Assembly: GCA_902168255.1 (NCBI GenBank)
Contig: CABHON010000013.1
Coordinates: 1-64,000 of the forward strand
Origin: an uncultured Legionella sp.
Lineage (GTDB): Bacteria > Pseudomonadota > Gammaproteobacteria > Legionellales > Legionellaceae
DNA: 64,000 nucleotides
Direction: 5' to 3'
Of this stretch, positions 1-9,403 are shown one piece after another; position 1 is the stretch's first letter; each line of letters begins with the position of its first letter. The translations under genes and the position numbers were made by a program. The notes beneath the pieces are model-generated. The model worked only from the letters and a program-made list of their open reading frames with translations, was not told the DNA's origin and searched no databases.

Positions 1-115
1 CATCTTTATTGTCGTCGTTTTTTCCAAAAAGATAACCTTTTCGTACACAACGGACGTAGCAATGATAATAAGGGGTAGCAGCATAATCGACTTGTTTGGC
101 GCGTGCAGTTGGCAT
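1..115 (-). CDS. IS200/REP-type Y1 transposase, N-terminal fragment cut by window edge
   Basis: The reading frame starts at an ATG at 113-115 (minus strand) and is open to the left edge, so only about 38 N-terminal residues are seen. They contain the pattern ATPYYHCYVRC followed by GYLFG, which is the typical opening of the Y1_Tnp/Transposase_17 family (HUH single-strand transposases related to IS200 and REP-associated transposases). The catalytic HxH and Tyr residues lie outside the window. REP-like palindromes elsewhere in the window (14147, 46843, 57333) are the type of element such enzymes move, but a link is inferred only. Confidence 0.75.
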   Translation of the reverse strand, partial: MPTARAKQVDYAATPYYHCYVRCVRKGYLFGKNDDNKD

Positions 116-244
116 GGTTGGAACCTCAAATTGTTGGATGAAAGGTTTATTATACGTTAAATATTTTTAGGTGCAAGAGGGGCGAGTTGGATTTGTGGGT
201 GTCTTGTTTCAATAGATTAAATTACAAAAATATTTTGAATATGC

Positions 245-273
245 TTGACATCAAGCTTAAATCCTAGTTTAAT
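245..273 (+). promoter_or_regulatory. sigma70-type promoter for tRNA-Phe
   Basis: TTGACA at 245-250 and TTTAAT at 268-273 are separated by 17 bases and end 17 bases upstream of the tRNA gene. A GC-rich AGCGGC stretch follows the -10, as in the discriminator of stringently controlled stable-RNA promoters. Confidence 0.6.
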
Positions 274-290
274 AGCGGCACTTTCAGTGT

Positions 291-366
<76 letters not shown>

Positions 367-405
367 TTTTCTTCTTATTTGCATGAATGCTATAGGAAAT
401 ATTTA

Positions 406-1080
406 TCAGCGTTGTCCAAATATTCCACGGCCTATTCGAATAATAGTTGCACCTTCAGCAATAGCAGCAGGGTAATCGTCTGTCATTCCCATCGATAAGG
501 TGTCTAATAGATAATTTTTCTCGTGGTTTAACTGATTAAGAATATCTTTTAATGTTTTAAAAACAATACGCTGTTGCTCAAAGTCTGAAGATATTTCTGG
601 TATGGTCATCAACCCACGTAATGTTAAATTTGGTAATTCTTGAATAGTACGTGCTAAAGCAGAGATTCCTTCAACATTTATGCCAGATTTAGTATTTTCT
701 TGGCTAATATTTACTTGAATACAAACATTTAGCTTGCCTAAGGAAGGAGGGCGATGATCATTGAGTCGTTGTGCAATAATCATTCTGTCAACGCTGTGAA
801 CCCAGCTAAATGATTCCGCAATGCCACGCGTTTTATTTTTTTGAATAGGTCCAATAAAATGCCATTCAAGGGTTTTATCCGCTAAAGCTTTAATTTTAGG
901 TAATGCTTCTTGAAGATAACTTTCCCCAAAAGCAATTTGCCCAGCCTCATAAGCGGTTCTAATCTGTTCAATTGATTGGTTTTTACTAACTGCTAACACT
1001 CGAACGGAATTAGGGTCTCGTCCCCATTGACTTTCAAGTCTGTGTATGTTTTTATATAAATGATCCAACGAATTTTTCAT
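406..1080 (-). CDS. yggS: YggS/PLPBP family pyridoxal-phosphate homeostasis protein
   Basis: The 224-aa product matches the PLP-binding protein family throughout. It is a single alanine-racemase-like TIM barrel without a second domain. Lys33 in LAVSKNQ is the expected PLP Schiff-base residue. FGESYLQEA, WHFIGPIQKNK, LSMGMTDDYPAAI and the C-terminal IRIGRGIFG are family signatures. The protein controls free PLP and amino-acid balance in the cytosol and has no known catalytic reaction. It is divergent from pilT, 23 bases apart, an arrangement common in gammaproteobacteria. The length is normal for the family. Confidence 0.93.
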   Translation of the reverse strand: MKNSLDHLYKNIHRLESQWGRDPNSVRVLAVSKNQSIEQIRTAYEAGQIAFGESYLQEALPKIKALADKTLEWHFIGPIQKNKTRGIAESFSWVHSVDRMIIAQRLNDHRPPSLGKLNVCIQVNISQENTKSGINVEGISALARTIQELPNLTLRGLMTIPEISSDFEQQRIVFKTLKDILNQLNHEKNYLLDTLSMGMTDDYPAAIAEGATIIRIGRGIFGQR

Positions 1081-1103
1081 TATTATTTACAAGGAAATAT
1101 ATT

Positions 1104-2117
1104 ATGCCAACCCACGCATTATTTCATTCCATTTTATCTTATGCAATACAATTAGAAGCATCAGATCTTCATCTTGTATCAGGTATGTCACCTAAAATTA
1201 GAGTAAAAGGAGATATACATTCTACCTCTTTTCCTATTTTATTATCGTCCATTTTGGAGGAAATATTAAATGACATCATGCCAGAGTCTATTAAAAAATT
1301 CTTTAATTCAGAACAACAAGTAGATTTTGCTTTTGTTGATAAAAGAAATTCCAAGCGACGCTTTCGTGTGCACGCTTTTCAGCATCATTATGGGTTAAGT
1401 ATTATTTTTAGAATACTTCCTGAAAAAATTCTCAGTTTAAGTGAGTTACAATTGCCGGAGGTATTAAAAGAAATTGCGTTATTAAATCACGGGCTTGTTT
1501 TGGTAACTGGACCAACAGGTTCAGGTAAAAGTACGACATTAGCTTCCATGATTAAGTATCGCAATGAGCATACTTTTCAGCACATTATTACGATCGAAGA
1601 TCCCATAGAGTTTATTCATGCGAGTCAACAATGTTTAATTACTCAACGTGAGATTTATAGTGATACTCCCAGCTTTCAGCAAGCATTGTATGCTGCTTTA
1701 CGCGCTGATCCGGATGTTATCTTGGTAGGTGAGTTACGAAATTTAGAAACCATTCGATTAGCCCTTACAGCAGCTGAAACAGGCCATTTGGTTTTCGCTA
1801 CCCTTCATACCTCCTCCGCGGAGAAAACACTTAACCGAATTTTAGATGTTTTTCCAGGAGAAGAAAAAAATTCAATTCGGTATTTGCTTTCTGAGTCCTT
1901 AGAAACTATTATTTCACAGAGACTTATCAATAATCGAGATAATAATAGGACTCCGGTAGTGGAGATCCTTCGATGTACACCAGCTATCCGTCATTTAATT
2001 AAGGAAAATAAACACGCGCAAATTATATCTGCCATGCAAACGGGGCAAAAAATGGGCATGCAGACGTTTGAGCAACATTTGTCTATCTTGAGTAAAAATG
2101 ATACAATTAAAAAATGA
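1104..2117 (+). CDS. pilT: Type IV pilus retraction ATPase PilT
   Basis: The 337-aa GspE/PilT secretion ATPase has an N-terminal PAS-like domain beginning with the SDLHLVSG motif (residues 19-27). It has Walker A GPTGSGKST (136-144), Walker B DVILVGE (204-210), the His box around HTSS (235-238) and the PilT-type C-terminal motif AIRHLI (about 294-299). The last motif separates PilT from the PilB extension ATPase. It powers pilus retraction, twitching and DNA uptake at the inner membrane. An AAGGAA ribosome site precedes the ATG. No other pil genes are in the window, so it is probably expressed alone or with unseen partners. Confidence 0.93.
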   Translation: MPTHALFHSILSYAIQLEASDLHLVSGMSPKIRVKGDIHSTSFPILLSSILEEILNDIMPESIKKFFNSEQQVDFAFVDKRNSKRRFRVHAFQHHYGLSIIFRILPEKILSLSELQLPEVLKEIALLNHGLVLVTGPTGSGKSTTLASMIKYRNEHTFQHIITIEDPIEFIHASQQCLITQREIYSDTPSFQQALYAALRADPDVILVGELRNLETIRLALTAAETGHLVFATLHTSSAEKTLNRILDVFPGEEKNSIRYLLSESLETIISQRLINNRDNNRTPVVEILRCTPAIRHLIKENKHAQIISAMQTGQKMGMQTFEQHLSILSKNDTIKK

Positions 2118-2216
2118 GTGTTTGATTATATCATTTTATTTTTTCATAAATTGTTAAGATTTTAGTGTTAAAATATAATAGTAAAAAAAGTAATTTTTTA
2201 AGAAGAGGTAAGGCAA

Positions 2217-3983
2217 ATGCCTAGATTGGTTAATAACAAAAAAAAAACAACATTTAAGGAATGGCTTAAAAAATGTAGTTTTAACAGTACAAAAGAAAAA
2301 GTCCAGCGTGCTTATTCTATAGAGCAAGATATGAGGGTTAAAGGTAAAGGAATTTTGTATGCTGCTTTTTATTATACTTTTTTAGAGCATTTTCTGGTTA
2401 AACCAGATTTACAAATATTAGTAAGTGATTATGGATGGAAAAGTCCATGGATGGACTTTCAAGATGAAGATATCCAAAAATTAAGGGAGTTGGTTAAAAA
2501 TAGTACTCAAGATGTAGTTCCTGAATACAATACTATCAAGACTATTATATTGCAAAATGATTATAAAAATTATTTATTTACCTCTCAAGAATTGGAAAAT
2601 TTTTCAAAATTTCTAAATTCTTTAGCTATTCCTATCCCAGAGGAATTACGTAAAAAGCTGTCCTTATCGCCAGCTCCTAATAAAGATTTAAGAACTGTAT
2701 ATACCCTTAATGGTGCTAATAAGATAAGCATTACCGAAGGAATTGCCTATTTTTTAGGGCGTCATCCTGTAAAAGGTTTTACAATGCTTAGCCCATTTAG
2801 AGGTATTTTAAACATTGCAAAACTTGGGATGTTTATTCCGGCCGTTGTCGCTATAGGTTCAAGAGAACTAGCAAGAAATATACGAAATATAGCAGAGCGT
2901 TATTATGGTCTAAGAAGTTATGCACTTTTAGGTGTCAGTAATTTTGTTAAGGGCGTAGGTTATTTATCCGATCTCATTTATTTTGCTGGTTGCGCACTTC
3001 TTTCCCCCATCCAAAGTTACAAAAAATGCTATGGAATAAATCCTTTATTTGGTTACTTAAGTGCTTTAGGAACCATTGCTACGATAGTTATTGTTTCTCC
3101 AGTACTTCCTCTTGGAATAGGGTACATAGCCGCTGGTATAGGATCAGTATTTAATATTTCAGGAGCTGCCCAAGCGACAGCGAGTTTCTTCTCAACAATT
3201 GGAACAGGGTTGGGTGAAGCGATTATATTACAACCCTTTGCATCATTTAGCCAAAATATCCTTGCCTATATAGGTGTGAATGTTTCTACTACTTCAGCTT
3301 TCGCCGGTTTTGCTGTGGGAACATTAGTCTCAGTCGGGATGGCAGTTGCTACACCCGTTCGCCAGTGGATTATCACTGGAAAGAGCTGGTTAAGCCAAAA
3401 ACTTGGTTTAAAGGCAGAATACCAACAAGGAGAAAAGGTAGAGGCAAATGTGATGTTACAACGTAGTGTTTGTCTACAAAATTCGATAGATGCCAGTTGT
3501 TCAGTAAGCTCTAGTATAGATCGTGACCAGAGTTATAGTAGTACTTCTACCGATGATTCACATGTGAGCTTACTTCTGGAAGCAGATCAAGCTGGCCGTA
3601 CTCGGAGTAATACTTCAGATAGCATTCAAGCTGTACATCCTGATTCAATTCAGGATACTTTCGCTATTACTCAAGCTTTAATTTCATCTTCTGATGCTCA
3701 AGGCACACCTTCTACATCCCTGTCGGGTAGAACATTGTCAGAAGAAATAGACGTAGAAGGAGAAGAGGGTAGAAGCTCATCGTTTCCCTATATGGTTCCC
3801 ATTAGGGATGATGCACAACCAAAGAAAGCTACTAGAGATAAGAGCAATTACACTAGTTACACTGGTTACACTAGTAATGAGAGTATAAGCAGTTTTTTTG
3901 ATGATCAAGATGATCAAGATGATCCTCCACTGCAAGACACGGACCAACCGCAAAGACCTGCCACTCCACACTCGTTATCTTGA
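2217..3983 (+). CDS. 588-aa membrane-associated orphan protein, candidate secreted effector
   Basis: I do not recognise a family. Residues 1-40 are basic. Hydrophobic, Gly/Ala-rich segments lie near 197-213, 277-315 and 345-380 and could insert in a membrane. The last 170 residues are rich in Ser, Thr, Asp and Gln and look disordered, with short repeats (YTSYTGYTS, then DDQDDQDD). A folded-plus-hydrophobic core with a polar low-complexity tail in a Legionellales-like genome is compatible with a type IV (Dot/Icm) effector or an envelope protein, but no secretion signal is proven. AGAGGTAAGG gives a ribosome site before the ATG. The stop lies in a hairpin shared with the convergent gene. Confidence 0.7.
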   Translation: MPRLVNNKKKTTFKEWLKKCSFNSTKEKVQRAYSIEQDMRVKGKGILYAAFYYTFLEHFLVKPDLQILVSDYGWKSPWMDFQDEDIQKLRELVKNSTQDVVPEYNTIKTIILQNDYKNYLFTSQELENFSKFLNSLAIPIPEELRKKLSLSPAPNKDLRTVYTLNGANKISITEGIAYFLGRHPVKGFTMLSPFRGILNIAKLGMFIPAVVAIGSRELARNIRNIAERYYGLRSYALLGVSNFVKGVGYLSDLIYFAGCALLSPIQSYKKCYGINPLFGYLSALGTIATIVIVSPVLPLGIGYIAAGIGSVFNISGAAQATASFFSTIGTGLGEAIILQPFASFSQNILAYIGVNVSTTSAFAGFAVGTLVSVGMAVATPVRQWIITGKSWLSQKLGLKAEYQQGEKVEANVMLQRSVCLQNSIDASCSVSSSIDRDQSYSSTSTDDSHVSLLLEADQAGRTRSNTSDSIQAVHPDSIQDTFAITQALISSSDAQGTPSTSLSGRTLSEEIDVEGEEGRSSSFPYMVPIRDDAQPKKATRDKSNYTSYTGYTSNESISSFFDDQDDQDDPPLQDTDQPQRPATPHSLS

Positions 3984-4418
3984 TAATGGCACTGTGCCAT
4001 TATCAAAAGATTCTGCTGTTTCTGAGGTATTGGCTATTTTAGAAAAATAGACTTTATTATTTCCGCTAATGAGACTGTTCACATCCTTATTTACTTCATC
4101 AAGTGGTTCTTTTTTATTTTCTTTAGTAGCAGGAATATTCTCTGTTTGAGCAGCGATTCCAAAGAAATCTAAGGAGTTAAATTGTTTCTCTTGTTTTTTA
4201 TGCTCATGCTTAACAGGAGACTTGTTTAATCTAATCCCTATAGTGGTAGGGCCTTTGTTGATTATTGGCGTTCCTCGGGTGCTTACTGTAACGGGTGTAG
4301 CATTAAGTTGAGCCATTTGAGGCGCACGAGTATTGATTTGTGATTGTTGAGCCATAGCACCATTGCTTAAACTGAGAGAAATGGCAACACATAGAGAATA
4401 AAACCAACTACTTTTCAT
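3975..4418 (-). CDS. Small exported protein of unknown function
   Basis: The 147-aa product has a classical Sec signal peptide: MKSSW, a hydrophobic stretch, then cleavage predicted after AMA at residue 23. The mature part is polar, with Gln, Asn, Lys and Thr, and has no Cys and no domain that I recognise. It is likely periplasmic or secreted. Its 3' end overlaps the 588-aa gene by nine bases tail to tail. The two may be functionally unrelated neighbours. Confidence 0.65.
   Translation of the reverse strand: MKSSWFYSLCVAISLSLSNGAMAQQSQINTRAPQMAQLNATPVTVSTRGTPIINKGPTTIGIRLNKSPVKHEHKKQEKQFNSLDFFGIAAQTENIPATKENKKEPLDEVNKDVNSLISGNNKVYFSKIANTSETAESFDNGTVPLSR
3980..4006. terminator. Perfect hairpin shared by two convergent genes
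   Basis: TTGATAATGGCA and TGCCATTATCAA form a perfect 12-bp stem with a CTG loop. The stem begins at the stop codon of the plus-strand gene and lies within the last codons of the minus-strand gene. It can act as a bidirectional terminator. Only a short A-run (AAAA) flanks it, so termination strength is uncertain. Confidence 0.55.
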
Positions 4419-4519
4419 AGAAAATGTTCCTCAGAAATTAATTTTATATCAAAATTATAGCTGATTTTTATTCCTAAGTGTTACTTTTTTATATGCTTGC
4501 TAGCAGGGCGGTGGCAGAA

Positions 4520-4540
4520 GGGGTGAGCACTGCTTACCCC
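4520..4540 (-). terminator. Weak hairpin downstream of glnA
   Basis: GGGGTGAGC and GCTTACCCC form a 9-bp stem with an ACT loop and one G-T pair, 13 bases past the glnA stop. No U-tract follows on the minus strand, so it may be an attenuated or Rho-assisted end. Confidence 0.3.
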
Positions 4541-4552
4541 CTACGCATAACA

Positions 4553-5965
4553 TTAATTACTATAATACATTGCAAATTCAGCGGGATGCGTGATAGTTCT
4601 TAAATAATCAATTTCTTCTTGTTTAAGTTGGATATATGTATTTAATATATCTTGGGTAAACACATTTCCGGCTAATAAAAAAGCTTGATCATCTTGCAAT
4701 GCAGATAAAGATTCTTCTAAGGTAGTGCACACAGAAGGAAAGGCTTTTTGTTCAGCAGGTGATAAATGATATAAATTATGCTCTGTAGCATCGCCAGGAT
4801 GAATTTTGTTAATGATACCATCTAAGCCTGCCATCATCATCGCTGAAAAAGCTAAGTAGGGATTAGCCAATGCATCCGGAAAACGCACTTCAATACGTGC
4901 AGCCTTAGGAGATGCATAAGCTGGCACACGAATGGCGGCAGAACGGTTCATAGCCGAATAAGCTAATAAAACAGGTGCTTCAAAACCAGGTACAAGACGT
5001 TTATAGCTGTTAGTTGTCGGATTTGTCAAAGCATTTAATGCTCGCGCATGACGAATAATACCCCCAATGTAATATAATGCTTCTTCAGAAAGATTAGAGT
5101 AACCATTTCCCGCAAAAACATTTTGTCCATTTTTAGAAAGGGACTGATGGCAATGCATACCGCTACCATTATCGCCTACTAAAGGTTTTGGCATAAATGT
5201 CGCACTTTTTCCATACTCATGCGCTACATTGTGTACTACATATTTGAAAATTTGCATTTCATCGGCTTTTTTCAATAAGGTATTGAATTTTGTTGAAATT
5301 TCATTCTGATTTGCTGTCGCTACTTCATGATGGTGTGCTTCTACTTCTATACCCATTTGTTCTAATACCATGCACATATCTGCACGCATGTTATGAGAAG
5401 AATCAACAGGGGGAACGGGAAAATATCCTCCTTGAATAGAAGGGCGATGTCCCATATTCCCGCCGTCTGCTTTTTTGGCTGAATTCCATGCAGCTTCGTT
5501 AGAATCTACACTATAAAACGAGCCAGCCATGGCAACTTTCCAACGAACGTCGTCAAAAATGAAAAACTCAGGTTCAGGGCCAAAGTACGCTTCATCAGCA
5601 ATACCGGTAGACTTTAAATATTCTTCTGCACGACGTGCTACGGCGCGTGGATCACGACAATAAGAAGTATTGTCATTCGGGTTTAGTACATCACAATGAA
5701 GGTTAATCGTTGGTTGTTCTGCAAAAGGATCTTTTTGAGCCGTAGTTACATCGGGTAATAACGCTAAATCAGAATGATTGATTGCTTGCCAACCTTTAAT
5801 TGAGGAACCATCAAACATTTTACCGGTTTCTAAAAATTCTTCATTAAATGCACTGGAAGGAAGGGAAATATGATGCGTTTTCCCTAGTGTGTCAGTAAAG
5901 CGAAGATCAACAAATTTAATCTCTTCTTCTTGCAATTGTTTCAAAAAATGTTGTTTTTCGCTCAT
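4553..5965 (-). CDS. glnA: Glutamine synthetase type I (GSI-beta)
   Basis: The 470-aa length is that of proteobacterial GlnA, which joins ammonia to glutamate using ATP. The N-terminal beta-grasp domain carries DGSSIKGW. The catalytic domain has [17 protein letters not shown] and [13 protein letters not shown], followed by the [17 protein letters not shown] loop. Tyr399 in HNLYHLSP is at the place of the adenylylated Tyr397 of the enteric enzyme. Activity is therefore probably controlled by GlnE adenylylation. It is the downstream neighbour of the helicase gene and reads away from it. I saw no ntrBC next to it and no clear NtrC or sigma54 site in the short upstream gap. Confidence 0.97.
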   Translation of the reverse strand: MSEKQHFLKQLQEEEIKFVDLRFTDTLGKTHHISLPSSAFNEEFLETGKMFDGSSIKGWQAINHSDLALLPDVTTAQKDPFAEQPTINLHCDVLNPNDNTSYCRDPRAVARRAEEYLKSTGIADEAYFGPEPEFFIFDDVRWKVAMAGSFYSVDSNEAAWNSAKKADGGNMGHRPSIQGGYFPVPPVDSSHNMRADMCMVLEQMGIEVEAHHHEVATANQNEISTKFNTLLKKADEMQIFKYVVHNVAHEYGKSATFMPKPLVGDNGSGMHCHQSLSKNGQNVFAGNGYSNLSEEALYYIGGIIRHARALNALTNPTTNSYKRLVPGFEAPVLLAYSAMNRSAAIRVPAYASPKAARIEVRFPDALANPYLAFSAMMMAGLDGIINKIHPGDATEHNLYHLSPAEQKAFPSVCTTLEESLSALQDDQAFLLAGNVFTQDILNTYIQLKQEEIDYLRTITHPAEFAMYYSN

Positions 5966-6022
5966 CGTTTTTTATCCATTAATCTGTAGTAAATCGACAT
6001 TATACTCAAAACATTATTCAAA

Positions 6023-9000
6023 TTACAGAGGGCAGACCCATTCGATCCATGTTTGGGTAAGAGGGTAATAAAGTCCTAAATGGATGGGTGCTGTTGTTAC
6101 TTCATTAGACCCCTTCGGAAACTGACTCTTTTGTATTATTTCTTCGTCATTCATCTTTTTCAAATCCTCATTTACGTCTTGTAAACTCCGGTTCTCAAAA
6201 GGTTCATTCCTCGAACTAATGGCAAAATTGTCAAGTTTCCGAAGAGGTCTATTTTTTAAATTTTGTCGCAAGAGCCTGCCATAATGTTCTAGCTGGGTAC
6301 GATATTGCTGAGGCACTTCAGAAGATAGGGAACAATCTTGAGTAATTTTATAATCAATAATCCACTGCACCTGTGTTGCTGTATCTATGAAGGTCCTATC
6401 CAAAATAGCAGTTTGAAGTTTTTGGTTAACATCATAATAATTAATAGGATATTCATTATGGCTGTCTTGATGATGAACATTTAAAATCCATTGGCCACGA
6501 GGATCTTGATATAGATTGTTTAATGCTTTTTGACAGTACTCAACTGCTTGTATTTGCTCATGTAGAGGATAAACACCTAATTCTATAAGACGATGTTGAC
6601 AATGTCTTAACTCAAGAAGAGGAGCCGAAGTAAGGCGATTTTCCGCACAATATTGGATGTGCTCATGAATAAATGTGCCAATAAGTTGCATTAGAGAAAT
6701 ATTGAAGTTGGGAAAAGAGGGAAGCTTATTCTCTCTTACTGATATAAGGGGGCACTCTTTCTCTGCGTTATCAAAATGCTCACTGGAAAAACGTGCAAGG
6801 GTAGGTGAGGTAGATGTAATTGGCGCTAAATTGATTTCATTATTCTGAGATGTTTCATTCGGTAAATGAGGTATTAACGCATATAAAAAACTATTTTTGC
6901 TAGGTGATTTGCTTGACTCCTGAACTTCCATAAGGTGAAGATGTGATCTTGCTCGGGTAAGTGCCACATATAACAAACGTTGGCGTTCAAATGATTCTTT
7001 TTTATTGTTAATATATTTCAAGTATTGATAGGTCGGATCTTCAGTTTTTTCAATAGATTTATAAGCAGCTAAAAGAAAATTATTTTCACCTCTCGAAGTT
7101 TTTCTTTCCATATGTTGAAGCAAGGGAGTATCTTGTGGTGAAGAACCTGCTTCTAGATGAGGCAAAATTACATGATCAAACTCTAACCCTTTGGATTTAT
7201 GAATAGTCATGATATGCACATTGCTTTCTTTAGAAATATTGGAATAAAGCGCTTTTACTTTTTCTAATAGGCTATCCATCAAGTTATATTGCTCATAACT
7301 GCAGTCATCCAGTAATGACCAAAACATTTCAATATCCTTTTGTGTCTCTGTATTAACATATAAATGCCCACCTAATGTGCGCCATGTGGTTTCGACCCAT
7401 AAAGATAATGTTGATCTTTGCCGCTCTTGACGGGCATTAACAATTATTGCTTGAACTTGTTGAAAATGTTTCTGTCCATCAGGTGAAAGCAATTGGTTTT
7501 CTTGGGATAAAGCCCATAAATCAGCTAAGGTAAGCCCACACCAGGGCGCTCTTAAGACAGCATACCAAGCGAGTTGGTTAGCTGGTTCTAAAAGCGTTTG
7601 TGTTAATGAACATAAATCTTGAATATAGGTACGATTTGCCAGTAGATCGATATCAATGCCTTGATAAGCAATATTCGCTTCTTGCAAATAAGGTAAAATA
7701 TTTTTTAATTTTTTGCGTGAGCTAACCAGCAAGCCAATACTTTCGTTAGAGGGAATCATTTTTACAATATCAACAACGCATTTCCCTTGCACTTCAGCAG
7801 TTTCATTTCTATAAAACTGAATATTACTTTGATAAGCATAGTTTTCACGTCCAGGTTCCGAGGAATGGTGTTTTACGGCGCCTAAATGTAGGTTGTCTTC
7901 AGTTGGAAAAATAGTTTTAAAACATTGGTTAACCCAGGTAATTAAATTGGGATGAGAACGAAAATTACTGACTAATGTTAATGACTGCAGTGCAATTGAA
8001 CCAATACCTGAATCCCGTGCTTTAAGGAATAAACTGACATTGGCCTCCCGAAAACGATAGATAGATTGCATCGGATCGCCGACAACAAATAACGTTCGTC
8101 CATCACCTGGTTCCCAACCTTGAGTAAGTTTCTCAAGGAATCGAAACTGTTTAAAGGAGGTGTCTTGAAATTCATCTATAAGCAAATGTTTAATGGCATA
8201 ATCACAATATAGGGCTAAATCAGTAGGTTCATCTGAACTTCCTAACGCTGCTGAAGCCTGCTCTGAAATTTCAGTAAAATCGGTTTTCCCTGTTTCCATA
8301 AACACTGTTTTTAATTGGGCAGCCAAAAGAGGCAAAAGGGTAATCAGTGCTTCTAAAATTTTCCATTGGGTGTCTGAATAGAGAAGTGGGGGAAGTCGAC
8401 GATAATTTTCTAGTGCTAATCGACACTCTTCGGTTTTTTCGGGACTTTCTCGATAATGTGACAAGACAGCATTTAATCGCTGTTTCATCATTTTAAAGCG
8501 TTCCTTTTCTTCTTTATTTTTTGTCTCAGTGTCACTGGGAAAGCCTATTGATTTATCTATGCGCGATCGCCAAGTGTTCTCTTTGGTTAGCAAAAGCGTA
8601 ATCACTTTTTGCCAAAAATCATTTTGCTCTGGAGAAAAAGGCAGATTTCCTTCTGCATAGTCACAAAGCGCTTGTAGTTCCTCTTTTATGTCCTGGGTAA
8701 ATATAGCTTCTAATTGAATAATGGCGTCTTCGTGTAAATGCTTAAGTCCTTGTTCAAGTATTTGTTTGCATTTAGAGGAAGAAAAAGTATGAGTGTAGCC
8801 AATAAGCGGTAACCATTGTTCTCTCCAGTTCAACATTTCGGCTAAAAGTGAGATAGTACGGGAGTAATTATTCCCCAGATGCAATAATAAGGTTTCTATG
8901 GAAGTTTGATAGACATTTTCTTGCATGCCTTCTAGTAAGCATCGCTCAGCTGCTTCTTTATAATAAGGGCTGGCTTCTTTTTCAATAGTTGTGTAAGGAA

Positions 9001-9403
9001 TACCTTTACTAAGAAGAGGCATTTTACCCACGAGCTCTGCACACAGAGCATCAATGGTTTGAATACGCAATCGATGAGGGGCTTGGCGTAAGTGCCATTT
9101 ATGTTTTTTATCGCATTCAAGAACATCTTTAGCCAGCTTATCTGTTTGGGGCTGGCTATTTTTCTCATTGTTAGCCACTTTTTCAAGTGCAGATAAAATA
9201 CGCTCTCGCATTTCTGCTGCGGCTTTTTTAGTAAAGGTTAAGGCTATAATAGACTCTGGTGCATCTACACACGCTAATAATTTTAAAAAACGCTGTGTGA
9301 GAAGTTCTGTTTTTCCAGAACCAGCAGGAGCTTGTACTATATAGGAGTCACTAGGATCCAGTGCTTTTTGGCGAGCCGAAAGATCGGGTATTTGCATAAT
9401 CAT
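6023..9403 (-). CDS. AddA/RecB-like UvrD-family helicase-nuclease with in-frame palindromic insert
   Basis: The 1126-aa protein starts with a Q-motif and Walker A APAGSGKT (25-32). Motif Ia ALTFTKKAAAEMRER and motif II LLIDEFQDTS follow, then GDPMQSIYRFR, VHIMTIHKSKGLEFD and LLYVALTRAR. This is the full superfamily 1A set. The C-terminal part has a PD-(D/E)XK nuclease core: ILDRTFID followed by WIIDYK (Asp1017, Lys1019). This is the architecture of AddA, which resects double-strand breaks. No addB lies next to it here. Residues about 1051-1100 are encoded by a 146-bp mobile palindrome also found at 22402. They sit between the nuclease helix QLEHYGRLL and the last conserved strand HLGLYYPL, probably as a surface loop. 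Confidence 0.88.
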   Translation of the reverse strand: MIMQIPDLSARQKALDPSDSYIVQAPAGSGKTELLTQRFLKLLACVDAPESIIALTFTKKAAAEMRERILSALEKVANNEKNSQPQTDKLAKDVLECDKKHKWHLRQAPHRLRIQTIDALCAELVGKMPLLSKGIPYTTIEKEASPYYKEAAERCLLEGMQENVYQTSIETLLLHLGNNYSRTISLLAEMLNWREQWLPLIGYTHTFSSSKCKQILEQGLKHLHEDAIIQLEAIFTQDIKEELQALCDYAEGNLPFSPEQNDFWQKVITLLLTKENTWRSRIDKSIGFPSDTETKNKEEKERFKMMKQRLNAVLSHYRESPEKTEECRLALENYRRLPPLLYSDTQWKILEALITLLPLLAAQLKTVFMETGKTDFTEISEQASAALGSSDEPTDLALYCDYAIKHLLIDEFQDTSFKQFRFLEKLTQGWEPGDGRTLFVVGDPMQSIYRFREANVSLFLKARDSGIGSIALQSLTLVSNFRSHPNLITWVNQCFKTIFPTEDNLHLGAVKHHSSEPGRENYAYQSNIQFYRNETAEVQGKCVVDIVKMIPSNESIGLLVSSRKKLKNILPYLQEANIAYQGIDIDLLANRTYIQDLCSLTQTLLEPANQLAWYAVLRAPWCGLTLADLWALSQENQLLSPDGQKHFQQVQAIIVNARQERQRSTLSLWVETTWRTLGGHLYVNTETQKDIEMFWSLLDDCSYEQYNLMDSLLEKVKALYSNISKESNVHIMTIHKSKGLEFDHVILPHLEAGSSPQDTPLLQHMERKTSRGENNFLLAAYKSIEKTEDPTYQYLKYINNKKESFERQRLLYVALTRARSHLHLMEVQESSKSPSKNSFLYALIPHLPNETSQNNEINLAPITSTSPTLARFSSEHFDNAEKECPLISVRENKLPSFPNFNISLMQLIGTFIHEHIQYCAENRLTSAPLLELRHCQHRLIELGVYPLHEQIQAVEYCQKALNNLYQDPRGQWILNVHHQDSHNEYPINYYDVNQKLQTAILDRTFIDTATQVQWIIDYKITQDCSLSSEVPQQYRTQLEHYGRLLRQNLKNRPLRKLDNFAISSRNEPFENRSLQDVNEDLKKMNDEEIIQKSQFPKGSNEVTTAPIHLGLYYPLTQTWIEWVCPL
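6106..6251. mobile_element. 146-bp palindromic element inserted in frame in a coding region (RPE-like)
   Basis: The ends are inverted repeats: TAGACCCCTTCGGAAACT at the left and the complement of TAGACCTCTTCGGAAACT at the right. Nearly the whole length matches 22402-22548, which lies between genes, so the shared block is mobile DNA and not part of the helicase. Read on the minus strand it is open for its full length and encodes about 49 residues (from NRPLRKLDN to QKSQFPKG). This is the behaviour described for Rickettsia palindromic elements. Homology to those is not implied. Confidence 0.85.
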
